A stretch of DNA of 64,000 nucleotides from Brachionus manjavacas (GCA_019054805.1 JAHQIY010000002.1:930001-994000); one strand, 5' to 3'; positions 22,443 through 37,400 are shown, numbered from the stretch's first letter. Numbers and translations: made by a program. Notes: generated by a model not told the origin, from the letters alone.

Positions 22443-25400
22443 CTAGATAATTGCCAAGTCTACATTTTTAATTTCATCAAGCATTTGAAAAGCCGAAGGA
22501 TCATTTTTAAATGTTTCATTTCTCAAAGTATGATCGATTACTTTGGCATTTGTGGACCCTATATGATCACCACACAGCCAGAGAACTTTACCACTTTTTA
22601 ATTCACACTTAGTTAGGTCATCACCAACATCTGCACTCAAAGAAAAAGCTCTATTTCCATCAAATTGTTCAGCATAAAATTTCCGCAAAGACATATAAGA
22701 CTCATTGATATTTGTTGCCAGGCTTGATTTTTTTTCTATATCAGCCAAGAGCTTATGGCCTAAATCAAGTTGAAATATTTGCATGTCATTTGATAGAGGA
22801 CCATTCTTGATAATATTCATAACACGCAATAGATAGCCACAGTATTGAGGCAATAGTTCAGGCACTATTGCCACCCAGTCCGACAAATGCCAGCCTTCCT
22901 CGTGTTCACATAGCGGACGAATACAGGTACAAAGCTCAATTTCTTCCTCATCTTGACTCACTTTGTAGATCATTTTATTTTCTTTTTTGATATCTTCAGA
23001 GACATTGATCAATTTTGTAGGATCCACAAAATCAATGCAGAACAATAGAGGATAATTCAAATAATTAGATGACATTTGGTAAACAATTTTGCTGATTTGC
23101 TTCAAAAATCTTCTTTGCGTAAGTTCATAAAGCTCTTGAAAAGCTGAATTAGTGGAATCAACTTCTTTAATCTGTTCATTCAAAGACTCTTGTCTGTTTT
23201 CTGATCCGACATATTTTCTAACATGACCAAGCAATTCATCCAGACCTTTTTTGTTTTCTAGTTGAAAATTTACCTCTGGATAATCGCCACCTAGAAAAGC
23301 AATCTCATTTCGTCTCCACATATTTCCAGTGCCAACTACAGCCTTCAAAATTGGTATCTTTAGAGAAACGTGAGCAAAACGGAACTCTAGTTTGCATGTA
23401 ACAGAATTGGCATATTCATCTGATACGCATGCGACCACTACCTTGGCCGTGTTCATACCCCTGGTCATGGCACCGAAAATACCGCCTGTGTTGCTAATTT
23501 CTTGTGTGTCTATCCAACAACTGATTCCATTATCTTCGAAAAATTTCACCAAACTTCTCGGATCAAGCCATCCAAGACTGGTCGGCGTGGTCCGAGAACC
23601 TTTTTTTCCCGCGTCATGCGAGTTTGCCCAGCAATAGCTAATGAATACTTCTGGAGGTTTTTTGACCAGTTCGCGGTCGTTTTTAGTGTCTTCTAATTGA
23701 AGGTCTATTGAGTCGAACATTTCGCTCAATTTTACCGCTAGTCTCTTGGGATCTTGCATTATCACTCTGTAGTCACTACAAAAAGGCGCGAACGCCGGAT
23801 TTTGTATCCATTTTCTGGCGCCAGCTATTCCAAATTCAATTAAAAGATAATTTTTTTTGAGTAAATTTTTAACTAGCGATAAAACTTCAAGACACTTTTG
23901 GTCTTTGGCAAATTCGTCTGAAATTCCCAATATTACAAGCTTGGACTCTTTGAGAGCATATGTAATTGTGTCCAATTTTTCAGTGCTCGGACTATGACTG
24001 TACCAAATTTTGTAATCTTCTTGCTCTATTTTTTCTATAATAGCCATTGGATTGACTGGACTTTTGGTATCGCTCTCACAGTACCAAAACGAAATGTCAT
24101 ATTTAAGTTTACTTTTTATCCTCTTGAGATCGCGCAGCGAATACTCCAGATTCATGTCTAGATTAGAAATGCCATCAATGGGCATTACAGCCATCATTTC
24201 TTGGATTGAAACTGCGTGGAAATATTTGGAACATTGTAAAAATGGAGCATTGAATTCGTTGGCTCTGTGCAGCAACGACAAGCTAAAAAGACATGGGTCA
24301 ATTTTCTGCGAGTCAACGCAATCAGGACACGGAAAACTGTAATCATATTTTATGCCAACAAATGACTCATTTATTAATGATTCAATGACTTCATGAATGA
24401 CAAAAACAATATTTTCGGGCTTGTTGCCCTGAACTTTAATCTGGATGGTTGCTATGTCCGAGTTTTCTATGATGGCCTTTTGGTTGTTTTTGCGCAAAAG
24501 AGAACCATGTTTCCAAATGATTGAATTGTCGCCATATTGATACAGTCTCACTTGGATTCGGTTGAATAGGCCAGCTGGCAAATATTCAAAATTATACACC
24601 ACAATGTATTCTTTCAGGCTTGTTGATAAAGAGTAGGAATCAATTTGGCTCAAGTCAGTCCATTCAAAGTCAGGCTTTTTTTCTGGTAATAGGCAAGGAA
24701 TTATATGCATTTTTTTGTCAGACACATTGAATGTCAAGTCAAATTCCTCGGTTAGTTTGAGCATCCAATCATGCAAAGACTGGTCGTATTTGTCCCATAT
24801 TTTGCTTACATTTGCATGAACTAGTTTTCCGTCTTCTATGGCCGTATTTTTAACCGAAACTATGCAAGAAATTACTTTTATTATCCACTTTAGAAAATTG
24901 ATTAAATTTTCGAATAATTTTTTATTTAAATTTAAAAAAAAATATTTTAAAAAATACCTGTGGATCGATGACTACTTTGTCTTTTAGTCCATTGCGTTCA
25001 AAGTATTGTATAGAACCCAGGTCGTTCAAAAATCGAACGGCTCCTAGTATTTCATCATTTTCAAATATTCCACATTCTGTTGCCAAAGATGATATGAAAT
25101 CGTAGCTCACTAATGACTCGTCTTGACTTTTTTTTTTTACTACACCTTCAAAATTCAACCAAACACTCTAAAAAATTGTAAATAATTAACTTATCAATAG
25201 TTTTTGATTAATTAAAGGTTTTATATTTTTACAGAATCAAAGCCTGGGTTTAAGAATTTTGCTTTTGTGATCAATAGCTCAAATTTAAAAGAATAAAGCA
25301 TTAAAAATTTTCAATAAATATTGCTTAACATTTTACTGAAAAGACTTAAAAGATCAATAAGAATTAAAGTCTTTAAACTTTTTTTTTAGTACTTCAGTAA

Positions 25401-28400
25401 ATTAAAATCTTTTTTTTTTTTTCTAGAAATAACTTTTTAATGGTCATTAAAAAAATAAATTTATTTGTTTGTTTTTTGTAGCGTCTTCAGAATAAATTAT
25501 AAGATAAAAAATCAAAATAAAGTAAAATCAGCTAAAATAAAATCAAAATAAAGTTAAAAAGACATATTTTGAAATTGGGTGTTATATGTGACACATGTTT
25601 ACATAGTAAGATAGCATTTACACAATGGAGCGCCATGATACACGATGTTGGAGGGAGTATCATATTTTAACTAAAGGTTGGACCTGATTGCTGTATTCTG
25701 AATTGCTTGTAATTTTCTGATATTATTTTCTGAAAATGAATTTAAGCATAGAAAATAATAGTTTTAAAATGATCCGACTAATAGTTTTAAAAGATTTGTC
25801 TAAATTTCCTAGTGTATTTTTAATAAGACCCCAACCTGATATCTTCAGTTTCCACTTAATAAGCCATTACTCTAGTTCTAATTCTCAATTAAATTCATCA
25901 TTTTTTAAATTTAACCAAATACTTTAAATCTTTTTAAAGTTTAATTTTTGCAGTTTTAAAAATAAAAAAAATATTTAAATCAAATATTTCTTGACCTCTT
26001 AGACCCAAAAATATGCATAAACATAGCAGCCTTCGAATAAAATACAAATAAGTAGAGCACACATAAAAAGTGTTCTTTTGTGTCCTTTGCGTTTACAATG
26101 TTTTGAGCTTTGTCGTTTTTGGTATATAAAAGTTATATAAAAAAACGGGCTCCGGGGTGGAGCTTTGGTTTAAGGAATGAGGTTAATTACAATAAGAGAG
26201 GAATTCTTTGTATTTGTTTTATTAGCAAGAAACAATTCAAAGGCTAACTAACAAAAGGACACAAAAATACTTAATATTCGCCTCACCAAGTAAAGTACGC
26301 AAAAGTACACAAAAGGACACTTTTTATTCTAGGCAAAAAAGAATCAAAAAAAGTACACAAAAAGACACAAAAGAATATTTAAAAGATAATAAGCTCATTG
26401 ACTATGGCTCACAGTTTTCCAAAACATATTTTGAAAAAGAATTTATTCAAGCATTTTTAAAATTTTTCAAGTTAGAGTTACTAGTTTATATAATTAAGTA
26501 ACAAAAATTATCGAGATTTGTGACCTATACTAAATGTCTCCTAAAGTATGAAAAATCAGTCATAGTGGCCAGCCGCTTACAACATTATTTAAATTCAAAA
26601 TAAATTTAGTGAAAAAGTGAGATGATGATGAGTCAATATTTAAAAGATAACCGTCATGGTTTGAACATGAATTTAAGCATGGAATAAATTTTTTAAATTT
26701 AATAGGGTTTTAAAATCGGAAGCTTTGTATTCTGTCAGACTTGTCAATTTTTTTTTAATTATTTTTATCCTAATAAATTATTTTTAGATAGACTTTTTTA
26801 AAATTTTTTTGGCCTGAATTCGGAAAAAAAATTCTTTTTGTTACGTAAAAGTAAAATTTTTAAATTTTTTGAAAAATTTTTCAGAAGTTTATTAATCCTC
26901 TTTAGTAAAAACAAATTAAAATTAAAGCTGTTTTTTTTTTTGAAATTTGGTGCTGTTCGAGAAACAAAAAACGTCGGACAAAACTTTAAAAAAATGCGTG
27001 ATTGTTTTCATGAGTATTGACACCATAAAACGCAATAAATCGCGAAAAATAAACAAAATTTAAATTATTTTTCAGGTTTTTTGTTGTTAAAAACAGCTTT
27101 AATTTTAATTGTTTATACCAAAAATTACCATTTTTAAATAAAATTCCCCGTAAAATTACGTAAAAACAGAAAATCATAGCAGTACTGTATATTTAAATTA
27201 AAAAAAATTAAAATTTTTTTAACATATTTTTGATTGATTTTAAGATAGAAATTAATTTTTTTACACATTTTTTAAATAATCATTTCAAATTTGTATTTCA
27301 AAAAATTCAGCATATAAAAATTGCAAAAGAAAAAAAAATTGAACAAAAAATTTATATCAAATAGTCGGCATCAGGAAATCATTCGCCTGTTTTGATTGTA
27401 AGTTATTTAGATCATTGTATTTAACTTTTGTTCGTCCTCTTTTGGAATTTGTTGTGCCTGTATGGTCTCCAATTCTTAAGTCGGAGCGTGAAAATGTTGT
27501 AAGGATTCAACGCAGAGCTACGAAATTTGTTCTTCAATTAGAAACAAACCGTATGAAAGCAGATTGAAGGCTTTGAACATTCTAAATCTGGTGGAAAGAA
27601 GAAAAAGAGGTGATCTAATTCAATTATACAAGTTCATGCATGGAATAGAATTGGTTGAAAAAATCAACAATTTTAATGTCACCAAAATCCAAGGAAGAGG
27701 TTACTGCTTCAAGTATCACAAATAAATGTGGCTCCAACATAGAGGTCACATTTTTTTCAACAGAACCAATAACATATGGAACTCGCTGCCAAATCAATTA
27801 GTTGAAGCCCACAGTGTTAACAGTTTTAAAGCATCCATTGATTGCCGGATGAGCAGTAATCAATCACATCAGCTGTCCTAGTGTGCCTTATCAGCACACT
27901 CGCTGGCTAGCCAGCTCCAGTCAAAACTACTACTACTACTACTAATACTAAACATTATAATAATTGCTTTTTTTTTTATTATTGTATTTAAAAAGTGAAA
28001 AAATACTAGAAAATAACTGTTGATAGTAAATAGACTGAATATTTAGCTTTTTTTTGGGAAATTTTTAAAACCAAAATGCATTAATTTTGCGAAATAAATA
28101 CTTTTTTAATATTTTAAACTTTTTTTAATTGTAAGAATAATAATTTTTATATAAAAAAAGTGAATTTTAGAAATTAAAAAATCAGAAGCTTTGTATTCTG
28201 TCAGACTTGTCAATTTTTTTTAAATTATTTTTATTCTAATCTAATTTGAACTTTAAAAGAAATTCACTTTGTTTTAAAAAAATTTTTGAATTTAAATTTT
28301 TATTTTTAACTTGTCCCAAATTTAAGAAAATTAACTTACCGGTATAGCCTCGTCCATATATTTCTGTTTCAATGTAACATCAACCAAATCCTTAACCAGT

Positions 28401-31400
28401 TCATCAATACCAATATTTTTTGTATTGGATACGAAATAGAAACCACATATTTGATTATACCTTGATTTTAATTTCTCTTGATTGATTGAAAATTTTGGTA
28501 CTTCATCAATATGAGTGCCGATAACAAAAATGGGAGCTCCTGGCGCATGGCAACTAATCGAGCTTAGCCAAAAATCCAATCCAGCATATTCGGAACCTAG
28601 ACGAACATTCCAAACCAGAAAATAAATTGCTCTTGATGTAAGAAAAAACTGATGGGAATTATAATAAACACTCTGACCAGCTAAAAAAACATGCAATTTT
28701 AATGAAAATTTTTTGCTTTTTTTTTATCTTACCAAAATCCCAAATAGAATACGTCAATTTACTTTTATCCGGCAAATCAATAGACCAATCTTTAATATCA
28801 ATACCATCTGTAAGTTGAGGCCTTCTCGAACGGCTCGAAGATATCAATGCATTCATCAACGAAGTTTTTCCAGCCTCACCAAGTCCAACCAACATCAACT
28901 TAGTTCGCTTGCAAATTTCTGTTCCAGATAACAATCTCTTTAGATAGGACAAAACCGAGTTAGTACCACGTCTAACTATCTCAGGCGGAGGTGTCTTCAG
29001 CGACAAACAACCATTCAAATCCAAATCTGTAATTGGCAAATATCCTAATTTTGAGCTTAGACTTTCCAATAGAACACAATTTCTTAGTAATAGACTCGAA
29101 AGACTTTTTAGTTCAGCTATTTCATCTGGAACAAATTTTAAAGCCTGATGCGACAAATCAAGTGAAGTTAAATTTTTCATTTGGAAAACCACTTGCGGAA
29201 TTCCCCCAAGTTCAGAGAACTTTTCACCAAGTCGAACAAGTTTTTTAAATATAAAAGCATTTAGTTTTAAAATTTCTTCTTTGTTTAATTGATCTGACTT
29301 TGACTGATCAAAATAAGACATTAGTTTTGTAATTTGTCCAATGTCTAGATAGAAACCAAGTTTGAAAGCCAATTGTGCGAAATTAAGTGTTCGGTATTCA
29401 TTTACGTTGAACCATTCAATTCCGGAAAAAGTTAATTTTTGAATAGATAATTTACAATTGTCAAAATCAAAAGGCAAATCATCGAACAACATCGAACTAA
29501 ATGACAGCGAGTTGGTGTCTTCTGGAAGTGTGAGCTTTTTTCCCAGGCCATCCGATGACAATGACAAATTTTCTACGCTTAAACTTTTTAAATTTTTTAA
29601 ATTCTTTAAATTGTAATCAAAATTTTTGATCGGATTTAATCTTATAGTCAAACTCATCAAAGACCCTAATTCAAATAAAGACTCTGGCAGTGATTCTAGA
29701 CTATTATTTTCGAAGCGAATACAAGTTAAGTATTTTAGGCATGAAATTAAATTTGGCTCATTTATTAGAACTCTTTGGTTCAAAACTCCAAGGATTTTGA
29801 TTTCGTTAAATTTATGCACAAATGCCTCATTGATTTCTACTGCTTCAGGAGTCTGTAGGTCATATGGATTACCACTTTTGATTGTATAAATCATTGCACT
29901 AGGCGAATATTTGTTTTTAAGACGCTCAGAGTATTTTAGCTCTGAGAAGGAATTATAACAGTTTGACTGACAAAATGAACAGCGATTAACAAATGAATAT
30001 TCATCTCTTTTTTTTTCTTCATAAGATAGATTTTTTGTTATCGGAGCTATGTCGATTAGAATTTGATTGTTTCTGATATCGCTTATGTCGAAGAATATTA
30101 TAAGTTTGGTGAAAATTTCGTAAAAAAAATCTTTTAATTTGGGACTTAAATTTTCCGATTTGGAATTCGGGAATAAATTTTCATTACATGGAATGATATT
30201 TGAGTTCTTTAAAAAAAAAAGTTTATAATTAGAAATTTTTATTTACGTATGTTTTTGGTGAGTTTTTTATAAAATTTTTACATTAAGATTAAATGTTTAT
30301 ATTCAATAAAATTTTTAAATTTTTTACAATTTTTTTCGTATGACTGGTAAACCGGTTCTGATTTTGATTTTTTAAGCTTATTTTAAAAATTTGAAAATAA
30401 CGTTGTTAAAAAAAGTTTCTCATCTATTGACGGTGGCTGTTAATATGACTTATTATGAAAAGAGTTATCATTTTTATACTTTAGGTTAGAGTTCTACTCA
30501 TTTAACTCATTTTTTTCATTTTACTCATTTTATACATTTTGCTCATTTTATACTTTTTACTCATTTTATTCATTTTGCTCATTTTTCTTAATTTATACAT
30601 TTTGTTCTTCGTTAGTTTGACTTAACCATTTTTCAAAATTTTTTTTCAACCTTTTGACACCAAAGATCAACTGATGGTTTCTATATACTTTTAAACCAAG
30701 CTTAAAAGGTTAAGTCAAACTAACGAAGAACAAAATGTATAAAATGAGTAAAACGAATAAAATAAGAAAACTTGGTTTAAAAGAATACAGAAACCATTAG
30801 TTGACCTTTGGTGTCAAAAGGTTGAAAAAAAATTTTGAAAAATGGTTAAGTCAAACTAAATAATTAATATAATAATTAATAAAATAATTAATAAATAGTT
30901 ATTATTTTTTTTTAAATAAATGATTCATCAATGATTAAAGTTGAGCACATTATTTCCCTTCCATGCTAATTTCAATAAGCTCTTCGCCTATTCTACTAAA
31001 AAAAGACCCCCAAATCAAAGTTAAAGCTAATTTAATAAAAAAATCTTTACCTTGTACTTACCCAAAACCCTAAACCAGGGCTTTTCCCCGGACCCCTTTG
31101 GCCTTAGCCACTGTTCCCTATACCAGGCCAGTGACCCGGATCTCGACTGGCTGCACCTGCTTCTAATTTACATCGGTTTTGAAGAAAAAGAGGGTTTGTA
31201 TTGAAATAGCGGAATTTTTATTAAAATTTTATTTGACGAAAACATTATTTGCTTATATCTTTATACGTTTATTATATTATATATTTTTTTTTAGAAAATT
31301 CATTTTTTTACTTATTTGTTCCAAGCCTTTGCTCACTCATAATAAAAAAATTATGACACCCAGATAAGTCAAAAACAACGAAATAGGCAAAATGAGAAAA

Positions 31401-34400
31401 ATGAGCAATAAGAAATTGACATTCATATCGACAATACATGATTATTATATAAAAAAGTATATTTAATGGTCTTTAGATTTAAATAAAAACAATTATTTTG
31501 ATTTTATTTCTAAAAAATTTTAGCTTAAAAACCTTTTCTAAATTTAAACCATTTCTGCTTCTGGTTCAAAGAATCGGTTAAGTTTTCAGTGGGTTTTCTT
31601 TGAAACCTACCTATCTTAACAAAATTATTCTAAAGGAAATTGCAATTTAAAAGATTAATAAGAGAATTTTAAATATTCTCTAAAAACATCTTTTATTTTA
31701 AAGGAAGAATTAAGAATCAAAAATTTTATTCTTAATTAAAACATTCTTACTACCTTTCAATATAACGAAACGTAAACGAAAATTTCTGGTTAAATTCCAA
31801 AAATGAAGAAAAATATTTATTTCAAGAACAATTGTAAAAAACTTATCCATTTTTTTAAACTCGAATTTAGGAATTTTTACTCGAATTTTTTAATTTAATA
31901 AATATCTGTAAAATCTTAATTTTAATCATATTTTTTCCATTTCATTATCGGATCAAAACCTAAACACTACTTCTGGTTTTAATTGAAAAAAAATTCAAAT
32001 ATGCTTTAAACAAGCCATTGTTTTTTGAAAAAGACTTTAAGGCAAGACTGAAAAAAAATACAAATTTAAATTTTAAATAAATTTTAATAATAATTTTGAT
32101 TAAAATGATACTAAAATAAGAAATCAAAATTTGATTATATTTCTGACTAGAATAAATTTCTCTACGAGTCAATTATTAAATAATAGTCAGTTAGTTAAAT
32201 CATTTTTTTTTTCATACCTGAGATTTAGTAATCAAAAAACAACTAAGCATAAAATATAGGACAACATTTTTGCTCAGTAACGTTTTCTCAACCGGGATTC
32301 CTTTTATGTCAATGAGATGAGAGTACAAAAATGTTCGATCCAATTCTTTTAAAGCTAAAAAAATTATTTTTTTCGAAAATTTTTTGAATTTTAATCAAAT
32401 AATCTAAAATTACTTTCAAAATTTAAACAAAACATATGAATACAGAAATTTTCACTCATAAGATTTTGAATTTGGAGTTTTTCATTTATAAAATTATTAA
32501 TATCTTCTGGTAGAATTAAAATCCCCCTAAAGCCATCTTCTCTAGAGCTGTCCATAATTTTCATACTGGCACCAATCTGATTGTAATTTGTTTCTAAATA
32601 GTCCATTATTGTCATCACAGATCCTTTAAGAATTATTTAAAAAAAAAGATTAATTTTTTTCAAAATTACTTTTGGGATCTAAAAATTTCAAGCATGAATT
32701 TTTCTCTTTATCAGGATCAATGGAACTTATTAGGTTTTTCGACAATATTTCATTAGATAAAATAATTTTCATCTGATTATCATCTGAATTCATTAATCCT
32801 TCAATTTTGATCTCTGGTTTAATCTTTAAATGATATTCGATTCTATAGCAGCATATTTCTTCGGTATTATATCGAATTGAAATGTCATAAAATTGTCCAT
32901 TCTAAAAAAATTAATTTAAATGAATAATTGACAATCAAATTATCACGTTTGTAAAAGATATGATAAGAATTATTTAAATATAATATTGATAATCTATAAA
33001 AATGTTTTTGCAGAGTAATATGCTTTTTTAAAGAGTATGATAAAATCAATATAATTCAAAAAGATTTTATAATTTGAAAAATGTGTTCAAAAGATATGAG
33101 GATTTCAAATATTTAAAAACTAGTCAAAATGACTTGTTTAGTGTTTCTTGTATTTAAAACATCTAATTTGAGAAAAAAATTTTTGGTCTCATGTCGACTA
33201 TGTGATCAAGTGTTCAAAAAAAATTGATCTTAGGTGCCATGTGTAAATGTGATCATTTTGATCACTTATAATTTTCCGCATTAATTTGATCAAAAAATGA
33301 TGGTTTATAATATTTTTTTTCCTTTTAAGAGAGTTTTAAAACATCAAATTTTGAGTTAAAATAACAGAAAAAAAAATTTGCATTTTAATTAAGCAAAGTT
33401 AAATTTTTTGAAATAAATTTAAATCCAAATCAAAATCATTGCACCGGTAAAAGCAACAGAAGAATTTGAATAAGCTACTGACAAGCACTCAAACTAAAAA
33501 TGTAAAATTTTGCATTTTTCTCACAATATCTAATGCTCTTAGACTTTAAACATTAAAGATTAATTCAGACTAATTGAAATTAACTTGATTAATTTAAAGA
33601 TATATTTTACAATATACTTTATTTATTTAAAATAAAATTTAGACCGGTTGGAATGGAGACTTAGTTCTTCCTTTCAGCCACATGATAAGATTTTGAGACC
33701 CCCAAAAAAAAAATGAAAAAAAGACAAGTTTGAATTAGATTATCCAAATATTTTTCAATTACCATATATTTATACCATTTTAACTTTATATATATAAAGT
33801 AGTGCTTTGACACTTGTCTTTTTGCTTAATTTACGTTATTTTACCGCAAAACTAGAAATGACCGAAATTTTTTCAATTATGTGTTTATTTTGGTAAAAAA
33901 ACATTAAAAATTAATTTTTTAAAACTCATAAGAAAATATAATTAAAAAAGCAAATTTACGTTAATAATACGCAAATTAACTTTTTTTATGGTAAAATAAA
34001 GTAATTTTCAATTTCGCTTTTAATGTTCTTTATCAATAATTTTATTTTATTTTTTTCAAAACGCATTATGTCATGCTACACTAAATTAACTTTACGAATA
34101 TTGTTAAGTGACCTTAGATTTTTGAGAAAATATTTACCTGGCTTGTTTTTGAAAGTTAGTTTTATGATCAAAAACACTTTCTTAATATCTTGATCTGTAA
34201 TTTAATTTTAAAATTTATTTTGATTTTATTTTAAAAAGGAATCAGCTTCTAAAGAACAGTCCACATATCCAACACTTTTTGTTTTACCACATATTTTCTT
34301 AATAAAATTTTGAGAAAAGTGCCTAGTCTAGAAACTCCAAGTTGAAATATAAATACACAGCAACGAGTTTTTTTACCAATATGTAAAGGCTCCAGGAATA

Positions 34401-37400
34401 TGCAGTGATGGCGATCAGCGAAGAAATTTTTTTTAATTTGAACCAACATACAAAAATATCGATTAAGCACTTGTAGTTTTTAATTTTGACTGACCAGCAA
34501 TTGAAGTCAATGATTCTAATGTGCTTGTCAGAATTTAAGAGTGAGGAAAGTCTATTAAGAAAACACTCTTGGATATAAAATAAAATTTTAATTTACCCAA
34601 TTTATCAGCTCTATTGAAATTACATCATTGGCAAAAATTGGATTAATAATTTTGTCTTTGTCCTGTTCTGAATTAAGCTCAAAAAGTCTAGTTCTCACAA
34701 GTTTCACAATTTTGTACTGATCATATGTCTTTTGGGTTCTTTTATTCAAATCAATTAAACTGGTTGTTTCGTTTGAACTTTTAAAAAAAAATTATTTAAG
34801 CTTCTTCAAAATTGACAATTTACTAATTAAGGGAGAGTTTGAGTCCAACTTTGGTGTAATCGTTTTCCAAAAATTTTATTTTCAAACAAGAAGTGGTTTC
34901 GGGATTCATATAAGAAACAGGACTTATCGATTGTGGCTCATCTTTGCCGATGTAAATTTCAACCAAAGCTTTTTTAATAATTTTGTTTGTCTTATTCATG
35001 CCATTTAGAATAAAATTTTGATCCCAAAACTGAGGGTATATCTCAGATATGATTTTGTTTTGAGACAAAAATTGGTCAATATTCATAACAAAACACCATT
35101 GACAAACACTTTGTTCCCCAAAATAATGCTTACAAGTCTGAATATTAGTGAAATATTCGTTGTCATATTTAGTAATTTCGATCATATTTTTTAAATCCAT
35201 TACAAACAAAGGTTTTAATAAGAATGCTGGATGAGCGAATTTTTCGAATTCCAGATCTAGCTTTAAAAAAAATAATTTTGTTTTAATATTTAAATTTTTT
35301 TTAATCCTTACTAAATGAGGAATTTGTTGCTTGTGAAGTAAATACTGTACCAAAAGATAATAACTCATGAAAATATGTTTTAAAGTTTCGATGCAGTCAT
35401 TGTGTTGAATATTAAAGATAATCGGATTCAGCATTCTGACCGAAAGAGTGACTAGATTGAAATTTTATATTTGATGCTCAAAATTTCAATAGAAATTTTA
35501 CTTGTTGAACCAAGTTTTTGAATAAGAATGTCAGCTGAGCATTCTCTGTTCATTATTCCATTTTGCCATATTAATACGCTTGATTTTAATGAAAAACATT
35601 TTTTGAGTAGTTCGGCAAAAGCATTTGTGCCTATCGAACTGTATAAGTTCCAAGTTACGCTTGCTTGAAAACCTTTCCAATCATCATTCCATTCACTGGC
35701 CTAGTTATTTTTTTAAATTAAGTAAATTAATGTTTCGTAATTATTTTTTAAAAAATTTGTAAAGAGCAAAATTTGATCTGTACATTCTTTGAATTTTTAA
35801 TCCAAATAAAGCATGTTTAAATACTCTGCAAAGTATTTTTCTTTATTTTAATGTAAATGTTTGGTTATTTTGATGTTTTTATAGTTTGGATTTAGGTGAT
35901 ACAATTTACAGAACCAATTTTGGACTTTTTTAATGAGTTAAATTAATTTTTTTTTATGTCTTGGTGTTCTAAAATTCACAAAAATTTACAAAATTGAAAT
36001 CTAATTAATTTAGTTTTCTTTAATTTTGTTTAATTTTGAAAAAAAAAACAATTCTGATATTATTACGAATTACGAATTTATTTGAATCCTTTTATATGTT
36101 GTCCGATTAATCAGAAATAATAATTTTGCTTGTTAAAAAAATTAAATAGCCTTTGCTTATTATTTTTTTTTCTTAATTTTAAATTTCAATTAATATGGTG
36201 GTTTTTAATTATCAATAAAAAAAGTCTGTATCATTCAATTCAGCTGTCTATAAATATCGAAAAGAACAGAATATAATGTTGAAAATAAATTTTAGTTTAA
36301 AAAGATTTAAAATTTTTAATTCTATTAAATATTTAAATCAATTACCAGATCTTGTTTTATGTCTTTTTTTAAATAGTACATTGGAATAAACGCCTCTGCA
36401 TCTATTTTCATCAACAGATTAGATTCATCCATAAAATTAATTACATCATCGATCTATCATTTTTAAGGTAAGAAAAAAAAATCAATAAAAAATTTAAAAT
36501 TTTACTTTATTTTCAGATGCAAGACTAGAAAGCTCTTTGGTCAAAGTTTGCTTGAACAAAATTGGTACATTATTTTTCAATGAATTATTTTTCTCATTAG
36601 AATCCACGAAGACTAGAGGTATCGATTCTATCAAATCAGACAACCATCTTACATTTGTAACCACATAACTGGAGCTAGTTGATTTTAATAGATAATTTCC
36701 ATTTGCTGAGTAAGACTTTAAGACTTTGTCTGATAACGAAGCAAAATCATTTTTCATAAAAAGTTTCAATTTATCATTTGATTCTAGACTTCGATAAAAG
36801 TCATCGATTGTTAACAAATTGCTCCGTTTTAGGTCGATAAGACCAAGTAATTCTTGAATTCTGATCGCGTCTTCTATTTTATTTTTATCTTCTGACCAAG
36901 ATTGGTTTAAATAATTGTGCCATGTAAATGAATAGCATGCGTTATCAATTAAAAAGTTTTTTAAAGTGGAAATATCCGATACTTTCATTGAAAACATTTT
37001 CTTTGAAAAACAATTTTTTATCAACTATTTACAAATAAAAAATATTTACTTCAGATGAAATTTTAGATAATTCTTTAACAACTCGAACCCATTCACATAA
37101 AACACCCCCAAGTTTGCTTGCTTCACTTATCTTTTCCTTGGTAAAATCTTTGTTTTGAAGATATTCGTCGAGTTTTTTCAGATCGTAATCAGACAAATTT
37201 AAGTGATCGAATGTTTTTATCTCATTTTTTAAAAACGAATCTAATAGCTTCTGAAAATTCAAAAAATTTGGTTTTTTGCCTAGTAAAATGCAAACAGCTT
37301 CCGAAACCATGTTTAATCCAGAGGAAGGATATTTTAAATTTTGGGTCTTTTCCACTTCTTCACTTGAAATCTGGTCTATATCAACCAGAACTAAGTCCAG

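Noticed and set aside
30495-30600. CRISPR-like array
   Set aside because: Units are 8-12 bp, imperfect and without spacers; the genome is eukaryotic. It is a simple tandem repeat.
31060-31175. tRNA gene or tRNA-derived SINE head
   Set aside because: No cloverleaf or correctly ordered A and B boxes could be built on either strand.
31500-33000. Splitting the ROCO locus into two genes at 30.2-32.2 kb
   Set aside because: Exon 15 ends in phase 0 at a good CAG|GTATGA donor, and exon 16 opens in phase 0 with no plausible start Met for about 100 codons. One gene is simpler, though RNA could overturn this.
34249-34470. Minus-strand 73-codon frame in intron 12 of the ROCO gene as a missing exon
   Set aside because: No acceptor and donor pair gives a phase that fits exons 12 and 13, which already join cleanly.
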